A stretch of 64,000 nt of DNA from Tethya wilhelma (GCA_964030475.1 CAXIPT010000003.1:7330453-7394452), one strand, 5' to 3'; shown: positions 25,143-35,929, numbered from the stretch's first letter. Translations and numbers: made by a program. Notes: generated by a model from the sequence alone, not told the origin.

Positions 25143-25179
25143 TATGCAACAAAGTACAAAACACTATTCAATCACATAC

Positions 25180-25326
25180 CTTCTGCAGTAATGTCTTGGA
25201 CCACAAGGTCAACAGTAACTTCTATATCCAGTATTCCACTACTTATGACAACACATATCATCTCATCTCTTAGTGATTCTTGCTCACTAATACTACTGCT
25301 ACTTTCAAGAAAGCGTAGTTCTACAT
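25180..25326 (-). CDS. Gene B exon B29: orphan Calx-beta N-half (last visible)
   Basis: Acceptor ATGTTTCAG, donor GTATGT, phase 1, 147 nt. Encodes VELRFLESSSSISEQES, then ICVVISSGILDIEVTV and QDITAE. Its C-half partner is not found downstream; the contig joint at 24890 lies 290 bases further on. Confidence 0.85.
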
Positions 25327-25398
25327 CTGAAACATTAGATAAAAATATTGCTCCATCAGTCTGTATACATGCAGACCGATATTGAAAATAAAGCTTAC

Positions 25399-25602
25399 AA
25401 TCAGCTGGATCAGGCCTGATGGTTACAATTGCTTGGGTATTTCCAATTGGCTCTGCTGAGCTCAGTGTGACTGAGAATGTCTTGTTTCCTTCCAAAATTT
25501 GATCATCATTTACAGAAACGTTAAAACAGCGTTGATTCCCAAAGATATCACCAGAAAGAAATGTTAGAGGCACAAATTGAAATGAAGTGTAGTCTTCACC
25601 AT
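25399..25602 (-). CDS. Gene B exon B28: Calx-beta C-half
   Basis: Acceptor TCTCTATAG, donor GTAAGC, phase 1. Encodes DGEDYTSFQFVPLTFLSG, then CFNVSVNDDQILEGNKTF and RPDPAD. Confidence 0.86.
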
Positions 25603-25763
25603 CTATAGAGAATTCAGAAAATCAAGCATTGAAGGGAAAATCATAGATTCTAAGAATATGACTTGTGCATGCATGCACAATGTGTGTTCCTCACACAAAA
25701 CATGTGACAAACTATAATTGTGTATACTATACTCCTATAGGCTCATTACATACAGTTACTTAC

Positions 25764-25907
25764 TCCTAGCAGTAATATCTTGTGAGCTCAGCTGTACGAC
25801 AATATTTGTCTCCAAAGCAGCTGCTTGAAGTACTGCACACACAGCAACACTTCCATCATTCTCAAAGGCATCATACATGGAGGAGGTTAACACAACACTA
25901 CCAGGTA
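25764..25907 (-). CDS. Gene B exon B27: Calx-beta N-half
   Basis: Acceptor TAAAATAG, donor GTAAGT, phase 1. Encodes VPGSVVLTSSMYDAFEND, then VAVCAVLQAAALETNI. Separated from B26 by the N-run at 27091-27161. Confidence 0.85.
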
Positions 25908-27090
25908 CTATTTTAGAAGACAAGAGATTAATTAATTGGTACCATAAAAAATTGAATGTGATATCATGCATCTATTATAGTACTAATTATTAATTTGTGT
26001 CCCTTTCACTGCTTCCAGGCACCTTTCTTTATAATAATTATAATGACTATATAGCTTGACAGAGAAACCAAAACGTGCATTTTATATTAAGAACTATAAG
26101 CGATGTAGAAATGGTGCATAAGTTATAGTTATTACACTTTGCCCTCACGTAATAATAGTAACCATGCACCCTTGTGTATTATTTTCCATACACAAGGAAA
26201 GACATGTTAGTAATAATTTATTTCATTGTAGCTACCAGAGTCTCTTGGCAGGCTAGTGAGACTAGCTGGAGCCTTCTCTGTTCAAAAAAGTAGCACAAAA
26301 TTTGAAAATCCACCACTGATCAAACAAAATGGCAGGAGAATTTTTCAAAATTTGTCTGTGTCATCGCCAAGTCTTCTCAACTGAAGCTTGACTCAAGTGT
26401 GGTGAATATTCTTGTATCTACAACTGTAGCAGTTTGGTAGCTAGCTATAATTTTTATTATATAGCTAAAGAATATAAAAAGCACTCGTAAGTAACTGCAG
26501 TACACAAAACCAATATCAGTGATATATTATGCACTGGCCACAGTGTATATATTATTATACACACCGTACGCACTTTAATCTACATCACAAGTGGGTGGCA
26601 AATGTCATTACACTGTGTTGTCTGGTGATATTCATACCATTTGCAGTATACAATATCAATTCCGTGATATTTAATTGACCCAATATAAATGGTAGATAAT
26701 ATAGACCTGCTAATAAATACCGTGTGGGACATTTTTGTGGGGGAAAAATTTTGTAAATTTTGGGTTTGGCAGCTTTCAATGAAAATTTTCCTCCATGAAA
26801 TTTGTAAGATACAAAGCATCACGTAGTGTTAAGATGCAATCCACAAAAATTTTCCCTTATGAAAAATTCCCAGTATACGGTAATTATATTGGAATTTGCA
26901 GCATGTCTAAGAGTTATAATATATCATACGTACGGTAGTACGTATAGTAGGAATGGGCCGAATGTCCCATAGGCACAATACAAAATGTTTATGATCATAA
27001 AAATCTAACAAAACAAAATTGAGTCTTCAAACTTGCTCACAGTCTCTCACTGACAGATTACCAATTGTATGCAAGGCCTAAAACTCACAG

Positions 27091-27161
27091 NNNNNNNNNN
27101 NNNNNNNNNNNNNNNNNNNNNNNNNNNNNNNNNNNNNNNNNNNNNNNNNNNNNNNNNNNNN
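27091..27161. other. Assembly gap (71 N)
   Basis: Run of N in intron B26-B27; the left side ends inside a dispersed repeat. Confidence 0.99.
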
Positions 27162-27456
27162 TTGTAAGCTTTTTGATCTAATGAGGTACTACTCTATTAG
27201 TTGCTCTACAACTAATACATCTGAATATGCTCACAGACGCTTTCTAAGGGACCCTAAAACTGGTTGAGAGTTCGATATACATACATCATGTATGAACACA
27301 CCCACAAATCTTCTCAAAACCACGTGGTTTCACGGCTATAATTACGCGCATGCGCAAACAGTGTGTACCAGGCCCTTTTTCGGGCCTGGGGACGAGGCTA
27401 ACGTAATGCGCATGCGAATAATTAGAAGAACGAACGACGACAAACAAAATTGCCAT

Positions 27457-27726
27457 TCAACACACTAGGGTGGGCTCGCTTCGGCTCGCCCAATGACCTT
27501 CTTTCTTTTCAGTAGGTTCTAGTATTGGTTCATGACATACAGTACACTCACTTTGTGGTTGCTGGCCTTTGGTAGCTTTCTTTTTGCTTGACTTTGAGAC
27601 AGCTAGCAGCCCTTTCAGAGTTGTCAGCCATTGTTGACAATTTTTTTTAAATTTTTTTTTTATAGCATCACAGTACAGAGTGCTGTGACTTATCTTGTTT
27701 TTCAAAACGTGCTTATTTACAGTCAA
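27457..27726 (-). pseudogene. Possible retroelement or zinc-finger remnant
   Basis: Minus-strand open stretch with Lys-rich sequence followed by SECTVCHEPILEPTE and GH, which resembles the start of a PHD/treble-clef finger as found in the ORFs of some non-LTR elements. It has a poly-T/poly-A tract nearby and repeated GCTCGCTTCGG sequence that also occurs near 48605. It lies inside intron B26-B27 on a separate contig end. Weak. Confidence 0.2.
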
Positions 27727-28093
27727 TAGCTCACAGTATCTAAATCTGTTTCTATGGCAAACAAATTTGGCAGGAAAATTTTATTATCGAACTGAAATTA
27801 ATCACCCCCCAATAACTTGACTCCATTGAAGAGAGATCTAGCTACTAGTAACTTTCTGAGGCTATATTGGCCCATGAACCGTCGATGTCTGCTTCATGTA
27901 GTGACAAAGTAAATTCTCCTTTCTAAACACCTGGCTACAGCCTATGGCTTGCAACTTGCCTCATACAGTCAGTACATGTGCTTTTCACCATCAAACTAGC
28001 TAGCTACAACATATATACCTCTCTACACCAAAATATATTAAATTTTTGAACTATCAAGTTACTATACCTATAACTGATAGCAATTAAACTAAC

Positions 28094-28306
28094 CTTTACT
28101 AGAATCAACAATCTCTATAGTACTCGTAGTAGAGATGACTCGAACTCCAGGTAAATTAGACATAAGAATAACACTAAAAACTTCTTTTGATTCTCCAAGA
28201 TTGTCATTGACAATTGTGATATTGATGCATGAGTGAGCACCTGCACTCTCTCCAGAGTCAAACACAATGCTGTTAGGTAGCCCAGTGTAATCCAGATCTT
28301 TCATTG
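28094..28306 (-). CDS. Gene B exon B26: Calx-beta C-half
   Basis: Acceptor CACTGACAG, donor GTTAGT, phase 1. Encodes AMKDLDYTGLPNSIVFDSG, then CINITIVNDNLGESKEVF. Confidence 0.86.
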
Positions 28307-28367
28307 CTGTCAGTGGAGGAATCATAAAATTTAATCAAAATGGCAGTTTCAATCACAGATGTAGTAC

Positions 28368-28511
28368 CTGTGTTTTCCATCTCTTGGTTCACAGTGATGG
28401 GGAAGGAGAGAGTGGAGCCAAGGACACCACTTATCAGCTTTGCACACACTTCCACTAATTCTTCGTCCTCTTGAACTGTATACATGTCTTTAACCATACC
28501 AATTGAGGCCT
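28368..28511 (-). CDS. Gene B exon B25: Calx-beta N-half
   Basis: Acceptor TCAAACAG, donor GTACTA, phase 1. Encodes ASIGMVKDMYTVQEDEEL, then VCAKLISGVLGSTLSF. Confidence 0.86.
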
Positions 28512-28691
28512 CTGTTTGAACAATCAGAAAAAATAATATTAAAAAATTAATGATACTATTTTTAAATTTTTGCCTGGAAAAATTTAACCCAAAATTTTCA
28601 TAGCTAGACTTTCCTGCTCTAGCAATGTATTTGTAATGAATTAATTATTGTTAACTACCATTTAAGCTAGCTAGGTATTTAGTAAATTTAC

Positions 28692-28910
28692 CATCCTTGC
28701 CATCTTCAAACAGCTGCACATTTGCCTGCTGAATTGCAAAGTTGACTACTCCAAGATCCTTTAGAGATGGTTTTAAAGTAAACATGATGTTTTTTGTACT
28801 TTCGACTAGAGTATCATCAAGAGCATAGACAGGAGTACAAATAGACGTCACATCATGCTTGAACACTAGCTCCTTTTGCCTCACTTCTTGATAATCCAAC
28901 CCTGGAGTAG
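28692..28910 (-). CDS. Gene B exon B24: Calx-beta C-half
   Basis: Acceptor CTTTTCCCAG, donor GTAAAT, phase 1. Encodes ATPGLDYQEVRQKELVF, then CTPVYALDDTLVESTKNI and LFEDGKD. Confidence 0.86.
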
Positions 28911-29001
28911 CTGGGAAAAGAAAAAAGTAACAACATTAATTCCTCTAGAATATAAAGATTGCATGCATTATGAAATATTCCATGCGCATATGCAATCATA
29001 C

Positions 29002-29142
29002 CATCGCTTCTATTATCTATCTGTAGATAGACGGTCACTACACGTTCCATGACATTAGAAGCTTGAACACACACTTCAGTCACATTGTTAGATCCTCCCT
29101 CAGTAATTCCTAGCAGTGACTCATTGAAACCAATTGTAGCCA
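29002..29142 (-). CDS. Gene B exon B23: Calx-beta N-half
   Basis: Acceptor TTCAATGTAG, donor GTATGA, phase 1. Encodes ATIGFNESLLGITEGGSNN, then VCVQASNVMERVVTV. Confidence 0.86.
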
Positions 29143-29207
29143 CTACATTGAAATAACACACAAATGAAACATAAGCACCCACTAGAGCCAGTTAGGAGTG
29201 TCCTTAC

Positions 29208-29426
29208 TATCAATAAAATCATCAGCAATGATAACAATAGCTTTGTCTGCGTCTCTTGGGATGACAGCTATGCTTGAAAAGTTGGCTACCACTTCAAATC
29301 CAACAAAGAAGGCTTCACAGTCTTCCAAAATGTCATCATTCAAGATTGTAATGTTAGTACAGACAGGTTCATTTGAAGAGATAACTAAAGCAGTCAACTG
29401 ATCAATGAAATCCTCTTCAGGTGTTG
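29208..29426 (-). CDS. Gene B exon B22: Calx-beta C-half
   Basis: Acceptor CTTTTTATAG, donor GTAAGG, phase 1. Encodes ATPEEDFIDQLTALVISS, then CTNITILNDDILEDCEAFF. An unusual Cys replaces a residue inside the acidic motif. Confidence 0.86.
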
Positions 29427-30831
29427 CTATAAAAAGGAATATAAGACAGCTGAGGCTATAATAATGTGTTCACTACCCTTGAGATGTATATAATACTGGT
29501 GTATCAGCATGCATAGAATTTGAGTCTATTGACATAAATCACACATAATAATAATATTCCCATTTGAGCCATGATGTACTCATAAATGAGCGTGCATGGA
29601 TTCTAGTATAGTTGAACAATAGGTTCTTTGTTGCATATTCTGTCTGCAAGACTTAGACTGAACTGTATAAGTATTATCAAAAGTACGGCATAAGAGAGAG
29701 AAGAGTGTCAAACAGTGCATACTAGTGTAGAAACACTGTACAAAGTAACATGACATGCATGTGAGTAAATCTACATAAATGGGGCATATCACATAGCTGT
29801 GCACGTTACGTCATCAAGCTAGAGCGTTGAAAACGGGCAAATAAACTAAGCCGCTCATTGATTACCATGTGCAAGTGAGCTTACTTATACAGAGGACCTA
29901 ACAAATCTGAGTGAAAAAGTAAGCAGCCAGCTTCAGAAGAGGGCAAGAAAAAAGGACCAAGATTATACGTAGGTGTGTGGCCACACCTCGTATATACTAG
30001 CTTCATTCCCAGGCTCCTCCTTCGCGAATATTTTTTTTGAAAATAAGGAAGGAGAGAGCCTGGTACCAGTAGTCACGTGAGTGACATACTGTTTTACGTA
30101 ATTCAAGTTAGTTAGCAAAAGAACATTTCCTGGAAGCGACCGTGAACAGAACGGAACAAAACAATGCTTGAAAAAAAAACTAATTTGCTTGTTCAAAGTC
30201 ATTTCTTGTGTGCCAAGAGTTAAGATGTACTTCCCAAACTGCGTTTGTGATCGTCGCTTTTGTTTTGTACCTTGGTTTGGTCAGACTGAAAGATCGAGAC
30301 TGGACACAGAACCAAAAATGCTGATTCAAAGATACTGCCATTTAAAAATTAAAATTTTTGCTCACATCAACTGACTAGAACACGTGCGTGACGCATTTTA
30401 GATAAAGCACGTAATGCTGAGTGGACTCACGTTTACCAGACGTCTATACCATGTACGTCACTCACATGACTACTGGTACCAGGCTCTCTCTTTCCTTATT
30501 TTCGAAGAAAATATTCGTGAAGGAGGAGCCTGGGAACGAGGTTACCCATATACTACATCAGAGTAGAGATTTACTAGCAGATTATGTATACATTTCATGT
30601 TACTTTGTACACAGTGTTTCTACACGAGAATTTAATGCGCTGTTCAATACTCTTCCCCCTCTTATGTACTCAATAGGTACGCATGGCATCTAACAGACAG
30701 ATGCATATGGTCTAGTCCCTAAAATTGGAGCATCTAGAGACTAGACATGCAGAACACCACACAAATACATACCATATATAACTACCAACATGATTTACAT
30801 CTCACATGCCAAACTTAATGTCAATCTTTAC
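29427..30831. other. Gene B intron B21-B22, nested elements
   Basis: About 29427-29681 looks unique; the rest is the nested foldback described at 29682-30670. Confidence 0.65.
29682..30670. mobile_element. Foldback element with a second foldback nested inside
   Basis: Outer ends are CATAAGAGAGAGAAGAGT at 29690 and its inverse near 30665, same family as 19791-20168. The inner element, about 29998-30544, has ends AGCTTCATTCCCAGGCTCC and GGAGCCTGGGAACGAGGTT with ~90-bp arms. ORFs inside it show no known domain. Confidence 0.8.
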
Positions 30832-30972
30832 CAGAAGTGCTCTCTTCTGTGATAGTCCTGAAGATGATGTGAATTTCCCTCTGAAGAGACCCTAAGCTAA
30901 CTTCAATACAAGCCAAAGCATCATTTCCTTCAATGACTGTGACAACAGATGATGAAGGTCTCAACTGCACCG
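30832..30972 (-). CDS. Gene B exon B21: Calx-beta N-half
   Basis: Acceptor TTGTATAG, donor GTAAAG, phase 1, 141 nt. Encodes VQLRPSSSVVTVIEGNDA, then CIEVSLGSLQREIHI. Short and easily missed; found by the phase and spacing rule. Confidence 0.83.
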
Positions 30973-31037
30973 CTATACAATAGTTAAATAAGAAGACAAA
31001 AAATTTTCAAAGCTACAATAAAATTATCTAAACATAC

Positions 31038-31161
31038 CATCACTTGGATCTTCAATGATGTTTATTGTAATCATCCTATTAGTTGATGAAACAAAGACAG
31101 TTTCATTGTCCATGTCTTCAGGTGTAAGGATTACATCAAACACCTCTTCACTTTCAGTATC
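31038..31161 (-). CDS. Gene B exon B20: Calx-beta C-half, second part
   Basis: Phase 0 acceptor AATATTCACAG, phase 1 donor GTATGT. Encodes DTESEEVFDVILTPEDMD and ends IIEDPSD. B19 and B20 together equal one ordinary C-half, so an intron was gained in this domain only. Confidence 0.83.
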
Positions 31162-31222
31162 CTGTGAATATTAATAGCTTATTGCCCAATCTCATAACTA
31201 AATCACAATAAATTCTACCTAC

Positions 31223-31335
31223 ATTATCATCCAGAATCTCAATAGTAACACATCGTTCAATACCATCTAAACCATGCTGGCCAGCTGTAAATGTTATTGT
31301 GGGAGGAACTATCTGAAAATCGTCTCCAGCAATGA
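31223..31335 (-). CDS. Gene B exon B19: Calx-beta C-half, first part
   Basis: Acceptor ATATTATAG in phase 1, but the donor GTAGGT is in phase 0, straight after EILDDN. This splits the acidic Ca2+-binding motif from its downstream E-x-x-E-x-F part, which is in B20. Confidence 0.83.
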
Positions 31336-31438
31336 CTATAATATAAGGCAAGAATGAGAAAGAAATTGAAGTGAATAATATCTATAAGGATACATTATAA
31401 GTTAGATATCTACAGTACAAAGTCATGACATTGCTTAC

Positions 31439-31588
31439 CATAGTCAGAACCATTGTCAACAAAATTGACTGTCACGTTTCTTTCTAGAGATCCTTCTTGT
31501 AGCTCAGCACACACAACAATGGCTGTATCGACAGATTCTATGACCATAAAACTACTTCTGGTAGACCTAGTCAAACCAATTCTGACAT
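31439..31588 (-). CDS. Gene B exon B18: Calx-beta N-half
   Basis: Acceptor TTATATAG, donor GTAAGC, phase 1. Encodes VRIGLTRSTRSSFMVIES, then VVCAELQEGSLERNVTV. Confidence 0.85.
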
Positions 31589-31652
31589 CTATATAAACAT
31601 AATTATAAAATAACAACAGGGAGAGAATGAGAAAAAGACCAAGCAAACTCAC

Positions 31653-31889
31653 TATCCTCTGTGTCTTCTTTAATGAGAATAGTGATAATCTGGTTTGTAA
31701 TGTTCACGAAGTCCTCATTTTCAGGTAGTGGTGCTATCTGAATATCAAATGTTTCATTTCCTTCTAAAACTGTATCATCAAGGAGTGTAACATTAAAGCA
31801 CTGTTCATTGTCACCAGTAGCACTCTGTCCAGATACAAATGTGATATTTATATCAAGAGGCAGATAATCTTCAGAGACAGTAGCCACAC
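31653..31889 (-). CDS. Gene B exon B17: Calx-beta C-half
   Basis: Acceptor GTATATAG, donor GTGAGT, phase 1. Encodes VATVSEDYLPLDINITF, then CFNVTLLDDTVLEGNETF and KEDTED. Confidence 0.87.
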
Positions 31890-32321
31890 CTATATACCAA
31901 CACACAACAAATAAATAAATATATCATTATGAAACAGATATATTATTTTACCAAAACTAGTATACAGCCTCGTTCCTATATGCAGGCTAGTATAGTGACA
32001 ATAAAATTTACACATTAAAAATTGGAATCTAGGGAGAGATCCAGGTTTAACAAAATTACATGAGCTATAGCTAGTGACATAGCTTGTAGAAAAATCAGCA
32101 CAGCATACTAGAGAAACTATACAAAATCTCTGGGCATGACTGTTTCTTTATGGGGGCAACATATCCTATACATAATTTCATGTATATCATGCATGCAGGT
32201 GCTCTCCCTTTCTATTGTTGCATGCCTGTGCGTATGCATGTAATGTATTTGTGGGGACTCACGTCGAGAGTCCAGGAGTAAGGAATTGTACATACTGAGA
32301 CTCATTGCTATATATAAATAC
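31890..32321. other. Gene B intron B16-B17
   Basis: About 430 bp, AT-rich; nothing recognised. Confidence 0.6.
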
Positions 32322-32477
32322 CTGGTGAATAGGAAGTTGGCAAGGTCATAACACTAATGTTTATGTTCTGCTGCAGATTCCCTGCTACTAATTCAATGCA
32401 TCCTCTCACTGTGTTGGTTCTACCACCACCAGGTTCAGTAGTTAAAATTTTCAGCACTGTTGGTCTTATCACCAAAT
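32322..32477 (-). CDS. Gene B exon B16: Calx-beta N-half
   Basis: Acceptor CTTCACAG, donor GTATTT, phase 1, 156 nt. Encodes LVIRPTVLKILTTEPGGG, then GCIELVAGNLQQNINI. Paralogue of B6/B10 by length and the CIELV-GNLQ core. Confidence 0.83.
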
Positions 32478-32550
32478 CTGTGAAGAAACAAGTTTCTGTG
32501 ATTTGTATATACAACCCACCTAATTATTAATAAATACTTGCTGCACTCAC

Positions 32551-32781
32551 TTCTGTTTTCACCATCTAGAATAATCACAGTTGCTCTATCTCTACCAGCA
32601 ATAACCAATAGTTTGTTGAAATCTTGAAGAGTTGGAAGCAAAACCACTTCAAACATTTCTTCAGACTCAACAAACACATCTTCATTAATCATGATAGGGA
32701 CACACACAGTATCCCCTCTTGACTGTCCAGCCATGAATGTAAGTATCTCAGAGATGGGAGTGAAATCAAAGACAGGAGTAG
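32551..32781 (-). CDS. Gene B exon B15: Calx-beta C-half
   Basis: Acceptor TCTTGAAG, donor GTGAGT, phase 1. Encodes ATPVFDFTPISEILTF, then VCVPIMINEDVFVESEEMF and LDGENR. Paralogue of B5. Confidence 0.85.
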
Positions 32782-32867
32782 CTTCAAGATCATTGAGACA
32801 AAGTAACGATAATTATAATGTATTTGTGCTTCACAAGTTATTTTTGTCCATTGATATGAGGTTATAC

Positions 32868-33014
32868 CTGTGAGAGAGTCCATGAGTGGTGTTATCAAGG
32901 CAACAGTAGCATCGTCTCGTAAAGAGCCCATTTCTACTATAATACACACATTCACTTGTGCCATTGGACCTTCCGTGACTGTATAGGTTGGCTCTGTTAA
33001 GGCTACTTGTACCA
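32868..33014 (-). CDS. Gene B exon B14: Calx-beta N-half
   Basis: Acceptor TCCAATAG, donor GTATAA, phase 1. Encodes VQVALTEPTYTVTEGPMAQ, then VCIIVEMGSLRDDAT. Paralogue of B4. Confidence 0.85.
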
Positions 33015-33632
33015 CTATTGGATAGCAAGAAAGGGAAAAAAAAAGCAAAACACTATAGTCTCAACACATGTTACAATTATTACACCCTTCACTGGGCTGT
33101 TTGGAGTATAATGCACGAGTGTGGTTACTAGTATTGCACGAGGGCAAAGCCTGAGTGCACTGAATAAGTAACCAACACACATAACCCACAGCCATCACCA
33201 TTGCATGCTGCATGGCTGGGCACTAGCCAAGTGTAACCACGGAAAAGACCAATAAATAAAAATCAATGTGAAATTATGAGTATGAACTGTAAATATTTAA
33301 ACTTAGACAAGGGTTATTTAGCACATGCATTTTATTGGGATATTAATATCTGAAAGCCAAAATGTATGGGCACACCTCCAAATGAATGACATCATTATCA
33401 ATAGCACTAGAATTTAATGCTACAATGCTTAAGAAGCCACTTTTCTAAGTGAAACTGATAGGTCAGGCAGTGCATGTAGAAAAGCATAGTTCATGGCTGT
33501 CATGCTTTTGTGAGCATCAAGGACTTTCATGCACCCATTAGCAAAGGTAAATATAAGAAGCCGATAATGGTGAATATGTGCTAAATAATAAAGTACGCCT
33601 ATTAACCCAAGTATATATATATATATACATAC
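33015..33632. other. Gene B intron B13-B14
   Basis: Holds TGGAGTATAATGCACGAG-type sequence (from about 33105) and a ~400-bp segment (about 33180-33545) that recurs in inverted orientation at about 35225-35610 next to the duplicated block. Confidence 0.7.
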
Positions 33633-33857
33633 TGTTATCAATGCTGACTGAGATGTACGAAACAGTTAAGTTGAGATGTACTCCACTCCCTCCACCTCCA
33701 TTATCACTACCATCACCAATCCTAATAGTGAAGTTTCTTTCTCCTTGAGGGATAGGATTATCAAGAATAATGACATCACTACACTGTACAGCTCCAGCAG
33801 ACTGCCCTGGTGTGAATATCAACGAAGAAGTGGTAGGACTCTCAAAATCAACTCCCT
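33633..33857 (-). CDS. Gene B exon B13: Calx-beta C-half with Gly-rich loop (copy 1)
   Basis: Acceptor TAATATAG, donor GTATGT, phase 1. Encodes EGVDFESPTTSSLIFTPGQ, then ILDNPIPQGERNF and DGSDNGGGGSGVH. The Gly-rich loop is found only in B13 and B9. Confidence 0.85.
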
Positions 33858-33936
33858 CTATATTAATCAATATTAATATATGTTAGATGTGTAAAAGCAT
33901 TGAGCTTATAAATTGTTTCCGGTTCAAATCATATAC

Positions 33937-34077
33937 CTATGGCACTTCCCGACTCAATTACCAATGGAATGGTAACATTTCTTCCCAGTGTTCCATTAGT
34001 GATTTCAAGACACACAGGAAACACTGTATTATTGTCAGTTACATTGATGCTTCTGGGAAACAGACTAATATCCACAA
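33937..34077 (-). CDS. Gene B exon B12: Calx-beta N-half (copy 1)
   Basis: Acceptor AACATGCAG, donor GTATAT, phase 1. Encodes VDISLFPRSINVTDNNTV, then VCLEITNGTLGRNVTI. Confidence 0.83.
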
Positions 34078-34179
34078 CTGCATGTTTGAGGTTTGCATAC
34101 ATGCAGGTAAAACAATTATTATATACACGATACGGTAACAATCTGCATGCATTGTACGTAGCAGTACGACATAACTTAC

Positions 34180-34404
34180 AGTCATTAGAGTCTTCATTAA
34201 TAGTCACTTCAATAATATTACTGGTAACATTCACAACATCATTGTCAGGGGTTGTTATGATGATAAAAAATATTTCATTGTCTTCAAGAATGTCATCATC
34301 AATCAGCGTGATGAAGATGCATTGTTGATTGTCTCCAGTGGCATTCTGGCCAGACGTAAATGTAACGTTTTGGTTGAAGGGAACATAGTCTTCATTAGCT
34401 AAGG
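34180..34404 (-). CDS. Gene B exon B11: Calx-beta C-half (copy 1)
   Basis: Acceptor TTATTATAG, donor GTAAGT, phase 1. Encodes ALANEDYVPFNQNVTF, then FITLIDDDILEDNEIFF and INEDSND. Confidence 0.85.
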
Positions 34405-34485
34405 CTATAATAATTATACAGTCCATGTTCAATAGTAACTTGTGTCATTGGATACACAATACACATATTTAAGGTATAGCTATAC

Positions 34486-34641
34486 CTGTTGAAGTTGGTA
34501 ACGAAACAGTTTGAACAGTCACAACAATGTCTCGCTGAAGATTTCCACGAACTAGTTCAATACATATTACTAGTTGGGACTCTCTGTTATTAGGGCTTTC
34601 TGACCCAATAACATGAGGTATTGATGGCTGTACACTCACAT
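34486..34641 (-). CDS. Gene B exon B10: Calx-beta N-half (copy 1)
   Basis: Acceptor TACTCTAG, donor GTATAG, phase 1. Encodes VSVQPSIPHVIGSESPNN, then ICIELVRGNLQRD. The contig ends 42 bases beyond it at the N at 34683, in intron sequence identical to that next to B6. Confidence 0.83.
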
Positions 34642-34683
34642 CTAGAGTAAAGCGAAGGATATCATTGTAGCTATACTGTGCAN

Positions 34684-35029
34684 CGGTAAAAAGCATTGGA
34701 ACAAGGCATGTCTCAATTTCGGCACATGACTACTTCATTTTTTATGTCCAACTCTTGGCCAGCAGTCCAGTTTAAGTTGCCTATCTTAATTGTTATAGTT
34801 TACTCCACTGCTTAGCCAACTGATTAGATTAAACCAATGCAACAATAAGCTATGGTACTATAATAGTACAGATCATTGCATTTATGACACAGAGGATCCA
34901 TATAGGGATCAAGAATAAATAAAAAATTAAGTAGTCATGTGCCGAAATTGAGACATGCCTTGTTCCAATGCTTTTTACCGCACTGCCCATTCCTACACTA
35001 CTTATTTTTTTGAAATTTTTACTACTTGT
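34684..35029. mobile_element. R1 repeat, left end cut by contig joint
   Basis: Starts inside the left R1 arm (CGGTAAAAAGCATTGGAAC) directly after the N; the right arm is complete to TACTACTTGT. Confidence 0.85.
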
Positions 35030-35030
35030 G

Positions 35031-35097
35031 GAGTATAATGCACGAGGGCAAAGCCTGAGTGCAATATAAGTAACCACACAAGGGCATTATACTCCAG
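35031..35097. repeat. Short foldback TGGAGTATAATGC
   Basis: TGGAGTATAATGCACGAGGG ... GGGCATTATACTCCA, about 67 bp; related sequence at 33105. Confidence 0.7.
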
Positions 35098-35686
35098 ACA
35101 TCCTGGTGTAGACTGTAATAACTGTTTTGTAGCTCAACACTTAGTTTAGTTTTCATAGGTACACACTATAGGTGTAAGCCACAGGGAAATATCAGAAACC
35201 ACAGGGAAATATCACAAGCCACAGGGAAATATACCTTTGCTAAATAAATGGGTGCATGAAAGTCCTTGATGCCCACAAAGCATGACAGCCATGAACCATG
35301 CTTTTCTACATGCACTGCCTGACCTATCAGTTTCACTTAGAAAAGTAGTTTCTTAAGCATTGTAGCATTAAATTCTAGTGTAATTGATTTCTTTTTAATG
35401 ATGTCATTCATTTGGAGGTGTGCCCATACATTTTGGCTGTCAGATATTAATATCCCAATAAATTCATGTGCTAATAACCCTTGTCTAAGTTTGAATACTT
35501 CATGCGTTACAGTTTATACTCATAATTTCACGTTGATTTTTATTTATTGGTCTTTTCCGTGGTTACACTTGGCTAGCATGCAATGGTGATGGCTGTGGGT
35601 ATGTGTGTTTGTAGCCCACTGATGACGTAGATCAAAGCGTGGACAGTACTTATATTAGTGATATATAAGAAGCTGATAATGGTGAA

Positions 35687-35875
35687 TACCGTAAATTGCG
35701 AAATTTTTGTGTTGAAAAATTTTCGTACGTTAAATTTTCGTGCTGAATAATTTTCGTCGCATCGCCGCGTTATGCAGCCCCACCCACTATTTTGGAATTT
35801 TTCGTGCGTTTAATTTTCGTACTCTGCAGCAACTACGAAAATTCATCAACTACGAAATTTTCACGATTTACGGTA
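35687..35875. mobile_element. TACCGTAAAT-ended element, absent from copy 1
   Basis: Ends TACCGTAAATTGCG and CGATTTACGGTA, AT-rich with repeated AAATTTTCGT. The other copy of the block reads straight through the site (GGTGAATATGTGC at about 33577), giving an empty-site comparison. TA at both edges fits a TA target. Confidence 0.85.
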
Positions 35876-35929
35876 TATGTGCTAAATAACAAAGTATGCC
35901 TATAAACCCAAGTATATATATAAACATAC

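Larger units (their letters stand above)
23655..25179. other. Convergent gap between genes A and B
   Basis: Filled by an R1+R2 composite (23690-25142) with a nested hAT-like element and the contig joint at 24890. No stop-containing exon for either gene. Confidence 0.7.
25908..28093. other. Gene B intron B26-B27
   Basis: Holds an AT-rich foldback (about 26708-26882), an R2 fragment (26925-27090), the N-gap, a palindromic CAGGCCC...GGGCCTGG patch near 27370-27398 and the weak remnant at 27457-27726. Confidence 0.6.
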
